A stretch of 64,000 nt of DNA from Candidatus [Bacteroides] periocalifornicus (GTDB lineage Bacteria; Bacteroidota; Bacteroidia; Bacteroidales; CAJPTX01), in NCBI GenBank assembly GCA_001421095.1, contig LIIK01000006.1, positions 19,452 through 83,451 on the forward strand. Reading direction: 5' to 3'. The stretch's first letter is position 1, and each line of letters opens with the position of its first letter. The translations under genes were made by a program, and so were the position numbers. The notes under the pieces are model-generated. The model was not told the origin of the DNA. It made no database searches and worked only from the letters and a program-made list of their open reading frames with translations. Positions 1 through 9,619 of the stretch are shown one piece after another.

Positions 1-2
1 AA

Positions 3-3000
3 TCGCCCGATGGGGCTATCATGCTCTACTTCAGCTCCGATGCTGGAGAAGGGGCGGAAGGTTGGATAGCCGAGGTAGACCTAGTGGATGGGCGTAATCC
101 ATTGGCAATAAATGGGGTGAAGGCTTCGCTCCAAGGGGATAAGAATGAGGAACATGTGCCTGTGGAAATTACCCTGCTCAATAGGGGTGATGAGGTGCAG
201 AAAGGAGTGAATGTACTGCTGATAGACGAGGAGGGGGTGAAGCACAAGCAGCTGGTAGATATACCAAAGGGTGAAACGATACTTGCTCTCGACTACAAGC
301 CATTGATCCCGAGGGCTGAACCCCACCCGATCTGGATTGCCCTAGAGGGGGATGATACCGATGCTACCGACAATGATGTGAAGCTCCAGGCAATATACGA
401 TAGCTACTGTATACCCCCTCGGGTGAAGAGCGCTCCTGTGCAGGCTTCAACCCTGGTGGTGAATCGAGAGAATGGCTACCTGGGCAATGTACCCACAGGT
501 GCAATCCGCTACACGGTAGACAGCTCACTACCGCTCTACCTGCCTGATGGTAACACGCCAATGCTGGTGAAAACAGAGGGAACGACCGATGGCAGCTACA
601 GCGTGATGGTGTGGGTAGACTGGGATGATGATGGGGTATTCGACGAGAATCCACCAACAGCCGCTCTACCAGCAGGTACTGATATGGAGGTTACGCTGAA
701 CCTAGACCCTACAGGAAAAAAGGCCGGCGAACATAGGGCGCGTATCGCAATAGTACCTACGGGGCTGGCTGCGCAACCCTGCCAAGAGGTGGTGCTGGGC
801 GATATGCAGGATTTCAAGCTGGAGGTAAAGGCGGGTGCTAACCCAGTGGCTGGCGACTTGGCCATAGCGGGCATTGAGCTTGATAAGGATATTAATCCGC
901 TACCATTCAAGCCTATCACGATAGTGATCTCGAATCAGGGCAACCGCCCATTCACAGGTAGGCTACGGGTTAGGGTAAAGGCGGATGATGACCCCGAGGT
1001 GGTAGAGGAGTCTGCGATTGAGACACCGATTGCACCTTGGGGAGGAGAGGCTAGAATCGCGCTCAAGGCTTCGACTAACTTTACGAAGGTGGGGAAGCAT
1101 ACTGTGCAGGTAGAGATAGAAGAGCAGCCCGAGGTGGTGAATGCGGAGAATAACACGGCCATACGGGAGGTGTGGGTAGTAGAACCTGCTGGAAATAAGC
1201 TGAATATGCTCTCGATCAGGAGTTTGGATGGGTACGATGAACAGGTGCAGGTGCCTAGTGTGCCCGATTCACTGAGCAACCTTACCGATGGAGAGCGGGA
1301 TTGGACGGTAGAGATGCTGATTCGCCCACAGAAATCCCAGTTTGCCGAGTTGGCGCTTGCCCCTGGATTCGGCATCTACCTGGGCTACAAAACTCCTGAA
1401 GAGGTAGGATTCCCCGATAATTCGGTGGCAGTCCAGCTGGGCGGCGTTGATGGCCAAGTGGCTTTCAGCGAGGCCAATACCCTTATGCCTGGCGATTGGC
1501 ATCACATAGCCGTGGTGGTGAAGGGAGGAAAGACGCCTGAGGGCTATACGAGCGTAGTGGTCTACATAGATGGGGAGCCACGCCAGTTGACTGTACGGGG
1601 GCATGGAACACCGGGGTTTGGAGGGAAAGATGGGAAGACCCTCAACCTATTCACGGCCTTCGATGGCGAGGTCAAATATTTCAGGGCTTGGAGCAAAGGG
1701 CTCTCAGGCAACGAAATCGTAAAGAATATCTACGATTACGTTCGTTCGGGCGGAAGACTCCCGCAAGATTGCCTAGTAGAGTTCTGCTTTGACGAGGGTC
1801 TGGGCAATGGGTTATCGCTCTCTGACGAGGCTGTGGCAACCATACTCCCCAAGGATGACGAACGGCTAACCCAGGAGCCTGACGGAATATGGAAGAGGGC
1901 CGATAGGTTGATAGAACGTTTCAGCTTCGATGGGGTGAATAGGGTGGAAGAGACCGCAGAGAACCACTATACGCTCTACTTTGCCAAAGGGACTGATAGG
2001 CGGCATGTTCGCGGTAGTGTGGCGGCACTATGGCCTAAATTCACGGCACTTACCCACAAGGGGAAACCAATAATCGGCAATCAGGAGTACGATTTCTCTA
2101 CGCCCGTGGTTATAGAGGGGGAAGCAGATATTCTTTTCAGCTTTCAGCACGTAAAGCATAAGGTGACCTTCACGTTCCAGGAAGACCAATCTGGCGAGTG
2201 CGACATACTCACGCTGAAGCTGGAGAGGGGGAAGAATGGAGGATTGGTAACCGATGTAATCCCTGCCCAGGTGGGACAGACCTGCCTGCTAGAGATTCCC
2301 TCGAGTGCAGGTACGCTAGAGAACCCTGAGGCGGTGGTGCTGAGCTTTACCCTCTCAGCTGGCTCTACCATGCAATACCAGGGGAATGCGGTGCAGAGTG
2401 GGCTTACGAAGCTCGACCTTACCCATCCGCTCTTGCTAGAGGTTAGAGCTGCGAACGGCAACACAAAGCTCTACACTGTGGCGCTGGCTCTGCCCCAAAG
2501 CATAATGTGGCTACCAGCTAGCACCCACTTTACCTACGGCGATGTAGGGGAGGTGGTACCCGAGAAGAGCAACGTTGGGCTTCCTATCGCCTACAGTAGC
2601 AGCAACTCCGAGGTGGCTAGTGTAGCTGGAGAGCGGCTAGTGGTGGGAATCCCAGGTAGGACCACCATTGTTGCCATGCAGAGAGGTGAGGGAATCTATG
2701 GTCCAGCGGCCAATGTTCGCTATGAGATAACGGTGGATAGGCGCGCTGCCACTGTGAAACCCATTACGCAGACAGTTCCTTTTGGTGGTCCCCTAGAACT
2801 TCAGTATGAGTACGGTAACCTGGCCAAGCCGGAGGATGCCCATATCCTGCCCAACCCGCTGCATGCGGGAGGCTATAGGATAACAGATATTGCGGGGAAT
2901 ACGATTCTGCCCACGACTACACTCCCCATAGGTCGGTATTCGGTAGTGCCGAATGCGTCCAGCTATAGTACCACCTGCTACGAGGTAACGCCCTTGCCAG

Positions 3001-3956
3001 GAGAGTTCGAGGTGATGGCTAGCGACTTAACCCTCGTGGAGCTTAAGGTGGAGGATGAGGCGGCAACCCCAATATCAGCTGCCAGCGTAACCCTGGGTGA
3101 TGAGAGCCGATACACCAATGCCCAAGGGCTACTCTACTGGCTGGTAGACAATACCAAGCAACATACCTTCACGGTGCGCAAATCGGGCTACGGAACGGTG
3201 ATGATAAAGCTACAGCAGGGCGAAGCGCGTCGACTGGTAACGTTACGTAGGCCTACCATCTCGCTTAGTTATACTGCTGGAGAGGGAGGCCAGCTATTTG
3301 GAGCTATCCAGCAGCATGTGGTGGCAGGCGGCAATGGAGAACCAGTGCTGGCCAAAGCGAATGACGGCTATAGATTCGCCATGTGGAGCGATGGGGGGCT
3401 AGACAATCCTAGGCAAGAGCTGGGAGTAACGAATCCTGTGGCGGTAGAGGCTCGATTTGTACGTAGCGATTTATTTGCGGTTCGCTTTTTGGTAATGGAT
3501 GGAGGGAGTCCTCTCCAGGGGGCTAAGGTTGTGATTGGTGAAAAGACCAAGGATACCGATTCCAACGGGCAGGCGATCCTCTATATGGCTGGTGGCACAT
3601 ACACCTATACAGTGGGCAAAGAGGGGTATGAACCAGCTAAGCACGAGCTAAAAGTGGATGCCAATACGGAAGTAGTGAAGGTGGAGCTGGAGAAGGCAAA
3701 ACCACAGGCTATAGGGCATCTGCTAGCTGGCATAGAGGCTACGCCCAATCCATTTGCCAGTAGGCTGATACTTGCAGGGCTTGCAGAGGCTAATAGAGTA
3801 TCAGTGCTTACACCTACAGGAAAAGTGATGCTAACAGTATCGCTCAACGGGCAGTGGCGGGTGGAGCTGCAGCTGGGGCATCTACCGGCTGGGCTCTATT
3901 TTGTAGTGGTGCAGGCTACGGGTGAACAGAGGGTGCTGCGGGTGGTGAAAGAATAG
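3..3956 (+). CDS. Giant multidomain T9SS cargo protein (5' truncated)
   Basis: The frame is open to the left edge, so the N-terminus and signal peptide lie outside the window. Counting from the Met at 21, the visible domains are: a GEVED-type domain (about 147-270, with WVDWDDDGVFDE near 198), a CARDB-like module (about 285-385), a LamG/concanavalin-like fold (about 425-570, with GDWHHIAVVV), cadherin/Ig-like and MBG-like modules (about 700-990), two carboxypeptidase-regulatory or PEGA-like repeats (about 1001-1070 and 1155-1220) flanking an InlB-like repeat (about 1079-1150), and a C-terminal type IX sorting domain starting at IEATPNPF near residue 1238. This is the architecture of a secreted or surface-anchored adhesin or matrix protein. 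No catalytic domain is visible, so the ligand is unknown. Confidence 0.85.
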   Translation, partial: SPDGAIMLYFSSDAGEGAEGWIAEVDLVDGRNPLAINGVKASLQGDKNEEHVPVEITLLNRGDEVQKGVNVLLIDEEGVKHKQLVDIPKGETILALDYKPLIPRAEPHPIWIALEGDDTDATDNDVKLQAIYDSYCIPPRVKSAPVQASTLVVNRENGYLGNVPTGAIRYTVDSSLPLYLPDGNTPMLVKTEGTTDGSYSVMVWVDWDDDGVFDENPPTAALPAGTDMEVTLNLDPTGKKAGEHRARIAIVPTGLAAQPCQEVVLGDMQDFKLEVKAGANPVAGDLAIAGIELDKDINPLPFKPITIVISNQGNRPFTGRLRVRVKADDDPEVVEESAIETPIAPWGGEARIALKASTNFTKVGKHTVQVEIEEQPEVVNAENNTAIREVWVVEPAGNKLNMLSIRSLDGYDEQVQVPSVPDSLSNLTDGERDWTVEMLIRPQKSQFAELALAPGFGIYLGYKTPEEVGFPDNSVAVQLGGVDGQVAFSEANTLMPGDWHHIAVVVKGGKTPEGYTSVVVYIDGEPRQLTVRGHGTPGFGGKDGKTLNLFTAFDGEVKYFRAWSKGLSGNEIVKNIYDYVRSGGRLPQDCLVEFCFDEGLGNGLSLSDEAVATILPKDDERLTQEPDGIWKRADRLIERFSFDGVNRVEETAENHYTLYFAKGTDRRHVRGSVAALWPKFTALTHKGKPIIGNQEYDFSTPVVIEGEADILFSFQHVKHKVTFTFQEDQSGECDILTLKLERGKNGGLVTDVIPAQVGQTCLLEIPSSAGTLENPEAVVLSFTLSAGSTMQYQGNAVQSGLTKLDLTHPLLLEVRAANGNTKLYTVALALPQSIMWLPASTHFTYGDVGEVVPEKSNVGLPIAYSSSNSEVASVAGERLVVGIPGRTTIVAMQRGEGIYGPAANVRYEITVDRRAATVKPITQTVPFGGPLELQYEYGNLAKPEDAHILPNPLHAGGYRITDIAGNTILPTTTLPIGRYSVVPNASSYSTTCYEVTPLPGEFEVMASDLTLVELKVEDEAATPISAASVTLGDESRYTNAQGLLYWLVDNTKQHTFTVRKSGYGTVMIKLQQGEARRLVTLRRPTISLSYTAGEGGQLFGAIQQHVVAGGNGEPVLAKANDGYRFAMWSDGGLDNPRQELGVTNPVAVEARFVRSDLFAVRFLVMDGGSPLQGAKVVIGEKTKDTDSNGQAILYMAGGTYTYTVGKEGYEPAKHELKVDANTEVVKVELEKAKPQAIGHLLAGIEATPNPFASRLILAGLAEANRVSVLTPTGKVMLTVSLNGQWRVELQLGHLPAGLYFVVVQATGEQRVLRVVKE

Positions 3957-3983
3957 TAAAGGTTTTGCACTGTGAAAATGCGG

Positions 3984-4018
3984 GAGGGTGTCTCGGGATA
4001 ACGGGCCACCCTCTTTTG
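3984..4018 (+). terminator. Rho-independent terminator of the T9SS cargo gene
   Basis: Stem GAGGGTG (3984-3990) pairs with CACCCTC (4007-4013), followed by TTTTG. It lies 28 bases after the stop codon. Confidence 0.6.
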
Positions 4019-4019
4019 T

Positions 4020-4051
4020 TTGGCGATTTTGGTTGTTTATTGCTATATTCG
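4020..4051 (+). promoter_or_regulatory. Bacteroidota promoter for the DUF3467 gene
   Basis: TATATTCG at 4044-4051 resembles the -7 box TAnnTTTG. A TTG at 4020-4022 is a possible -33 element 21 bases upstream. The predicted start of transcription lies about 20 bases before the ATG at 4079. Confidence 0.45.
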
Positions 4052-4078
4052 CGGTGAATAACGAAAGGCAACGGCACG

Positions 4079-4405
4079 ATGAGCAATACGAAACAGGAGG
4101 GGGCGGAACGGAAGATGCAGCTCGACTTGAGCGCAGAGGTGGCAGCGGGTACCTACTCGAATCTGGTGGTGATTTCGCACTCCATTAGCGAGTTCGTGCT
4201 AGATTTTGCGCGGATAATGCCAGGGGTAGATTCTCCCCGTGTGGTGAGTAGGGTGATAATGACACCTGACCACGCAAAACGGCTGCTCTTGGCACTTACC
4301 GAGAATGTGCGTCGCTATGAGTACCTGCATGGAGAGATAGATCTGCACGAGGATGTGGCCAACCCTGAGATCCCCTTTGTGGGCGATACCCGAAACGAGG
4401 CGTAA
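4079..4405 (+). CDS. DUF3467 family protein
   Basis: A 108-residue cytoplasmic protein without signal peptide or membrane segment. The core (about residues 15-85) has the family signature: an AGTYSNLVVISHS strand, EFVLDFARIMPG, and TPDHAKRLLLAL. DUF3467 is a small conserved Bacteroidota family of unknown function, often found near RNA polymerase genes; rpoC is not in view here. The ATG at 4079 is chosen because the family core starts shortly after it and a promoter-like element ends at 4051. A longer out-of-frame ORF from 3988 is a shadow. Confidence 0.85.
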   Translation: MSNTKQEGAERKMQLDLSAEVAAGTYSNLVVISHSISEFVLDFARIMPGVDSPRVVSRVIMTPDHAKRLLLALTENVRRYEYLHGEIDLHEDVANPEIPFVGDTRNEA

Positions 4406-4775
4406 ATGGGGACTTTTCACCCTCTGTGTGCAAGAGAGCGTAAAGGCTAGGGGAAAGTATGGGGCAGAGTTCATGCGTCCTAGTATTGCACCAACGAAAG
4501 GGATTGCGAGTTAATACCAGTAACCCCAAATTGCTAGCTAAAGGTACTCTGGAGTGCTATGATTTTGACCGAGGGGCTTAGCAGCGATGAGGTGTACTTC
4601 AAAGCAATTGAGTGTGGCTGCTACGCGAATAGCTTGTAGCATTGCGCACTAGACGTTAGCAGCATTAATACACCTTTTCGAACCGAGGTAGGCGAGAAAA
4701 TCCGTTTTCAGGGTAATCTAAAGTGAAAGCGGGGAACTCTACAATTTGCTGTTTAATAACAGGGAATCCTTGCCT
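4406..4775. other. Intergenic region, nothing recognised
   Basis: About 370 bases between the DUF3467 gene and recG. No tRNA fold, obvious terminator or conserved protein was found. The recG promoter must lie here or upstream, but no clear TAnnTTTG box was seen. Confidence 0.5.
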
Positions 4776-6875
4776 ATGCAGACCCTTCAGAGCCATGTGA
4801 GCGTGCTTAGGGGGATTACGCCGAAGCAGGTTGAGCTGCTGAAGAGGGAGATAGGTGTGGATACGCTTGGCGATCTTATCGGCTACTATCCCTACCGCTA
4901 TGAGGATCGTACGCAGTTCCTTGCGATACGGGATCTACGAGAGGCGAACGGCAAGCAGCAAGTGATAGCCACGCTCCAGAGCACACGTATGGCTGGCGAG
5001 GGGCGTAAAAGAAGGCTTGAGGCGGTATTTAGCGACGATAGCGGCATGCTGGCCTGCGTGTGGTTTCGGGGATTACAATGGGTGTATAAGCAGCTGAAGA
5101 TAGGGGTTCGCTACGTGCTTTTCGGAGGGGTGGAGGTGTATGGACATCGGCTGTCCATGTCGCACCCCAGCTTTGAGGTTTTCACCCCTGCCGTGCTGCA
5201 ACGTGCTGGTCTCGATCCACTATACGAGACCACTGAACGGATGAAGGTCGCCAAGCTGCAGTCTACCCGTTTGGCTGTGCTGATACGCGAGGCGTTGGGG
5301 CTGGTGCAGGGTACGGTGGAAGATTACCTACCCTCCTATTTAGTGGAAGAACATCGGCTACCCGAGCTGGGGTGGGCGTTGGCCAGTATCCATTTCCCTG
5401 CAGATAGGCCAGCGCTGAAACTCGCACGGGCAAGGCTGGTGTTCGATGAGCTATTCACCCTGCAAATCAGTCTACTGCGTAATAGGATAGGAGCAGATGG
5501 TAAGCAGTACGCGGGGCAACGCTGCACGAAGTCGGGGGTGATTATCCATGAATTCTACAGCCGTAACCTCCCCTTTGAACTCACAGAGGCGCAGCGGCGA
5601 GTGGTGCATGAGATCTACGAGGATATGCGTAGTGGGTTGCAGATGAGTAGATTGATACAGGGCGATGTGGGGAGTGGCAAGACCCTGGTAGCACTGTGCG
5701 CCATGCTGGTGGCAGCGGGCAATGGGATGCAGAGTGCACTTATGGCTCCTACCGAGATTCTCGCCCAGCAGCACTACAAGAGCATATCAAAATTTATCAA
5801 GGGTCTTGGTATAGTGGCGGCACTGCTCACTGGTAGCACTCCTGCCAAAGCTCGCACGCAGCTATTAAAAGGACTGGAGAACGGAGTAGTCCAACTTCTC
5901 ATCGGCACCCATGCGCTCATAGAGGATAGGGTGCAGTTCCAGAATCTTGGGCTGATAGTGGTGGATGAGCAGCAACGCTTTGGGGTGGATCAGCGCGCCC
6001 GTCTCTGGGGGAAAGGTGCTAAGTATCTACCCCACATACTTGTAATGACTGCTACCCCAATCCCTCGCACGCTGGCAATGGCACTCTACGGCGACCTGCA
6101 AATAAGCGTGATAGACGAGCTGCCACCTGGGCGTAAGCCGATCGTTACGGTACATTGCTACAAGGAGAACCGTGGTAAGCTCTATGGCTGGGTGGAGCAG
6201 GAGCTGCGCGCAGGGCGACAGGCCTACTTCGTCTACCCGCTCATAGAGGAGTCTGCCACACTAGACCTCGAGAGCCTAGAGGTGGGGTATCAGAGGCTAA
6301 AGGAGGTTTATCCGCATTATCAAGTGGCTATGGTTCACGGGCGAATGCCACCTGAGGAGAAGGAGGCTGCCATGCAGGCCTTCGCTAGCGGAAAGGCACA
6401 GATACTGGTATCGACCACGGTGATTGAGGTGGGGGTTGATGTGCCAAACGCCTCGGTAATGGTGATAGAGGAAGCCCAACGTTTCGGGCTGTCGCAGCTC
6501 CACCAGCTCCGAGGACGTGTGGGACGTGGTGCCGAGAAAAGCTACTGTTTCCTTGTAACTGACTATAAGCTAGGCAAAGAGTCAAAAGTGCGAATCGATA
6601 CGATGGTGCAGACCAACGATGGATTCAAGATAGCCGAGGTCGATTTAAACTTGCGGGGGGCGGGAGATCTTGAAGGGACACAGCAGAGTGGCATAGCGCT
6701 CCGTTTGCGTCTGGCCAACCTGGCAACCGATGGCCCCATGCTGAACTTTGCACGCACGCAGGCCGAGGCATTGCTGGCACGCGATCCCAAGTTGGAATTT
6801 CCAGAGCATCGGCTACTAGCAGCACACATAGAAGCTGAGAAGAATAGGGGGGGCGACTACAGCAAGATAGGGTAG
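4776..6875 (+). CDS. recG: ATP-dependent DNA helicase RecG
   Basis: A 699-residue superfamily 2 helicase that remodels stalled replication forks and Holliday junctions. The N-terminal wedge/OB region (about 1-250, including GYYPYRYEDRT) precedes helicase motif I GDVGSGKT at residue 296 and the DEQQ Walker B at 397-400. The motif TATPIPRTLA and the C-terminal helicase part with QLRGRVGRG and LRGAGDLEGTQQSG follow. All are diagnostic for RecG. The ATG at 4776 is preferred over an upstream in-frame TTG (4746) because homologues start close to the wedge domain and the total length then matches the family. Confidence 0.96.
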   Translation: MQTLQSHVSVLRGITPKQVELLKREIGVDTLGDLIGYYPYRYEDRTQFLAIRDLREANGKQQVIATLQSTRMAGEGRKRRLEAVFSDDSGMLACVWFRGLQWVYKQLKIGVRYVLFGGVEVYGHRLSMSHPSFEVFTPAVLQRAGLDPLYETTERMKVAKLQSTRLAVLIREALGLVQGTVEDYLPSYLVEEHRLPELGWALASIHFPADRPALKLARARLVFDELFTLQISLLRNRIGADGKQYAGQRCTKSGVIIHEFYSRNLPFELTEAQRRVVHEIYEDMRSGLQMSRLIQGDVGSGKTLVALCAMLVAAGNGMQSALMAPTEILAQQHYKSISKFIKGLGIVAALLTGSTPAKARTQLLKGLENGVVQLLIGTHALIEDRVQFQNLGLIVVDEQQRFGVDQRARLWGKGAKYLPHILVMTATPIPRTLAMALYGDLQISVIDELPPGRKPIVTVHCYKENRGKLYGWVEQELRAGRQAYFVYPLIEESATLDLESLEVGYQRLKEVYPHYQVAMVHGRMPPEEKEAAMQAFASGKAQILVSTTVIEVGVDVPNASVMVIEEAQRFGLSQLHQLRGRVGRGAEKSYCFLVTDYKLGKESKVRIDTMVQTNDGFKIAEVDLNLRGAGDLEGTQQSGIALRLRLANLATDGPMLNFARTQAEALLARDPKLEFPEHRLLAAHIEAEKNRGGDYSKIG

Positions 6876-6908
6876 AAGTATAGCCTTATAGTTTCGAGGG
6901 CATTATTG

Positions 6909-7988
6909 ATGGTTCGCCATTTTCACATTTCTTGGTATCGCTATTTACTCTCGCCGCTGGCGTGGCTCTACGGGGCTGTGGTAGTGCTACGAGGGTGGCT
7001 TTATGATAAGAGGATACTCCGGGAAACGACAGTAGAATTACCCACTATTGGGGTAGGGAATCTGTCGGTTGGTGGCACGGGTAAAAGCCCGATGTCCATC
7101 TACCTCCTCCAGTTTTTACGAACTGTACAACATCCAGCCCTACTAAGCCGTGGGTATGGACGTAAAACGTTCGGTTATAGAGAAGTAGAACTAGGTTCGT
7201 TGCCCTCTGAGGTTGGCGATGAACCGCTCATGGCCAAGCGTGCATGCCCCAGTGAACTCGTAGCGGTGTGCGAGCGTAGGGTGGATGGATGTCGGAAGAT
7301 TGCTGCATTGCATCCAGAGGTAGACGTAGTAGTGCTGGATGATGCCTATCAGCATCGGGCGTTGAGGTTGGGATTCAGCCTGCTACTAACCACATACGTT
7401 CGCCCCCACTGTTACGATGCCTTGCTACCCGTAGGACGACGGCGCGATACGCTGCTGCAGGGCAAACGGGCTAATGCCGTAGTTGTTACTGGTTGCCCGG
7501 CTACACTCTCGGAGGCAGAACGAAAGGTTCTTACTGGTGAATTGAGCCATGCGGGGCAACCCGTGCTGTTCGCAACCCTCCAAGTATCAGGGATTGAACC
7601 CTTCCTACCGATAAGGCTAGGCGAGGACGGAGATTCTTCGGTTCAGGATTGGACTGAAGTGCAGGGGGTTTTTGCCTTTGCGGGCATTGCCAATCCCGCA
7701 CCCTTCTTCGCGCAGGTAGAAGAAAGTAAACGACTGCTTGGAACGTTGGTGATGGGTGACCACCGTCTGCCTACCGCACGGCAGATGATGTATTTGGAGA
7801 GGATGGCCAGGGATGGGATGGCTCTCATAACCACGGAGAAGGATGCTGCTAGGCTTAGCGGATGTCTGCCCTCTGGGAGCTGGTTGGCCAAAAGGCTCTG
7901 GGTGATGCGGGTTGAATTGGGATTTCTGGGAGGGGATGGTGAATGTTTGAAATCATTGATCAATGGATATCTTGAGTCGGTTAGATGA
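6909..7988 (+). CDS. lpxK: Tetraacyldisaccharide 4'-kinase LpxK
   Basis: Phosphorylates the 4' position of the lipid A disaccharide precursor to give lipid IVA at the inner membrane. An N-terminal membrane-associating helix (about residues 8-30) is followed by the P-loop GNLSVGGTGKSP and by VLDDAYQHR, the family's DDxxQH catalytic motif. Its 359 residues match the family. The ATG at 6909 is used; an in-frame TTG lies directly before it. The 3' end overlaps the next gene by 26 bases, which suggests translational coupling. Confidence 0.95.
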   Translation: MVRHFHISWYRYLLSPLAWLYGAVVVLRGWLYDKRILRETTVELPTIGVGNLSVGGTGKSPMSIYLLQFLRTVQHPALLSRGYGRKTFGYREVELGSLPSEVGDEPLMAKRACPSELVAVCERRVDGCRKIAALHPEVDVVVLDDAYQHRALRLGFSLLLTTYVRPHCYDALLPVGRRRDTLLQGKRANAVVVTGCPATLSEAERKVLTGELSHAGQPVLFATLQVSGIEPFLPIRLGEDGDSSVQDWTEVQGVFAFAGIANPAPFFAQVEESKRLLGTLVMGDHRLPTARQMMYLERMARDGMALITTEKDAARLSGCLPSGSWLAKRLWVMRVELGFLGGDGECLKSLINGYLESVR

Positions 7989-8778
7989 GGCTGCTGCCTG
8001 TGTACGGCAAAGGCTTGGGGATGCGTGGGCTGCTGCTGTGGTGCTAGGCTCTGGATTAGGTGGTTTTGCCAGTCAGGTGGAAGATGCTAGAGAGTTGGAT
8101 TACAGCGAGATTCCACACTTTCCCGTGTCTACGGTAGAGGGGCATGCTGGTAAGCTGATAGGTGGTAGGGTGGCAGGGAAACGGCTGCTAGTTATGGCTG
8201 GACGATTCCACTACTACGAGGGCTACAGCATGGGGCAGGTAACCTTTGGCATTCGTGTGCTACACAGGATAGGGGTGAAGGTATTGCTCCTCTCCAACGC
8301 TGGGGGCGGGGTAAACCCTGCATTCAGGCCAGGCGATGTGATGCTGATTACAGATCACATCAACCTGATGCCCAATCCGCTTGTGGGGCCGAATATTGAT
8401 GAGCTAGGCCCTCGCTTCCCCAATATGAGCGATGCCTACTCGCCCCGATTGGCAGATCTGGCAAGACGCGCCTCCGCTTTGCGAAAAGTTCCGCTCACCC
8501 AAGGGTGCTACCTAGGCAGCACCGGCCCTACATTTGAGACTCCGCACGAGTACAATTTCTTCCGCACCATAGGGGCTGATGCAGTGGGAATGAGTACTGT
8601 ACCCGAGGTTATAGTGGCTCGGCACTGCGGCATGGAGGTATTGGCCTTCAGCGTGATTAGCAACGTCGGGGGGCTTTACTCCCACAAGGAGGTCAGCCAC
8701 CAAGAAGTGCAAGAAGTGGGAGCTTTAGCCGAAAAACGTCTCACGGAGTTGATTTTAGGCGTGCTAGAGGCAATGTAA
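7963..8778 (+). CDS. Purine-nucleoside phosphorylase
   Basis: A 271-residue trimeric-type (PNP/MTAP family) enzyme that cleaves purine nucleosides with phosphate for purine salvage. It shows the phosphate-site segment VVLGSGLGGFA, GRFHYYEGYSMGQVTF, LLLSNAGGGVNP and GPTFETPHE, then VGMSTVPEVIVARHCG near the C-terminus. The start overlaps the end of lpxK by 26 bases, so the two are probably co-transcribed. The pairing of lpxK and PNP is common in Bacteroidales, which supports the assignment. Confidence 0.93.
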   Translation: MDILSRLDEAAACVRQRLGDAWAAAVVLGSGLGGFASQVEDARELDYSEIPHFPVSTVEGHAGKLIGGRVAGKRLLVMAGRFHYYEGYSMGQVTFGIRVLHRIGVKVLLLSNAGGGVNPAFRPGDVMLITDHINLMPNPLVGPNIDELGPRFPNMSDAYSPRLADLARRASALRKVPLTQGCYLGSTGPTFETPHEYNFFRTIGADAVGMSTVPEVIVARHCGMEVLAFSVISNVGGLYSHKEVSHQEVQEVGALAEKRLTELILGVLEAM

Positions 8779-8830
8779 TAATAGCTCATCGAGATTTTAG
8801 AATACGACAATCGAGAAATTTTAGGGTATC

Positions 8831-9619
8831 ATGGGAAAACCAACGAATATGGAGCACGCAGAGCGTTCGATACGCACCCGCCTCAGTGTGAATATCAACA
8901 AAATAGCCACCCTAAGAAATGCCCGTGGTGGAAATATACCCGATGTTCTCTTAGCCGCGCAGCGTATCCAGTCCTACGGTGCGCAGGGTATAACGGTACA
9001 CCCACGGCCTGATGAGCGCCATATCACCCGGAAAGATGCCTGCGACCTTAGGCAGGTAGTGACTACAGAGTACAATATTGAGGGTAATCCAACTGTCGAT
9101 TTCATCGAACTTGTGCTTGGCATTCATCCAGAGCAAGTGACTTTAGTCCCCGATGCTCCTGATGCCCTCACCTCCAATGCCGGCTGGAATACCGTGAAGC
9201 ACGCCGAGTTCCTCAAGGGGGTAATCGCCAGATTTAAGAGCAAAGACATTCGGGTGTCGGTATTTGTGGATCCGTTGCCTGCTATGGTGCAGGGGGCGGC
9301 GGACTGTGGTGCCGACCGGGTAGAACTCTACACAGAATCCTATGCCGCATGCTATGGTGATTGCCCAGAGTCGGCCATTGCTCCGTACGTATTGGCAGCG
9401 CAAGAGGCCAGGGAGCGTGGGCTGGGGTTAAATGCTGGGCATGACCTAAGCCTAGAAAATCTCGCATACCTAGTAGAGCGTATACCCTGGCTGGATGAGG
9501 TTTCGATAGGCCAAGCCCTTATAGCCGATGCACTCTACCTTGGGCTAGAGAAGACCGTGCAGTCCTACCTAGAGGTAATACGGTTGGGTGCTGAAAAAGG
9601 CTATGCAGCTCTCGGGTAG
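8831..9619 (+). CDS. pdxJ: Pyridoxine 5'-phosphate synthase PdxJ
   Basis: Condenses 1-deoxyxylulose 5-phosphate with 3-amino-2-oxopropyl phosphate in vitamin B6 synthesis. Diagnostic segments are LSVNINKIATLRNARGG, GITVHPRPDERHI with the catalytic His, and GHDLSLENL near the C-terminus. The 262-residue length fits. The ATG at 8831 is used; an in-frame ATG at 8849 would remove six poorly conserved residues and cannot be excluded. The end overlaps the next gene by 17 bases. Confidence 0.95.
   Translation: MGKPTNMEHAERSIRTRLSVNINKIATLRNARGGNIPDVLLAAQRIQSYGAQGITVHPRPDERHITRKDACDLRQVVTTEYNIEGNPTVDFIELVLGIHPEQVTLVPDAPDALTSNAGWNTVKHAEFLKGVIARFKSKDIRVSVFVDPLPAMVQGAADCGADRVELYTESYAACYGDCPESAIAPYVLAAQEARERGLGLNAGHDLSLENLAYLVERIPWLDEVSIGQALIADALYLGLEKTVQSYLEVIRLGAEKGYAALG

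Noticed and set aside
4406..4775. Possible tRNA or riboswitch before recG
   Set aside because: No T-arm consensus (GTTCRANYC with pairing arms) or known aptamer core could be found.
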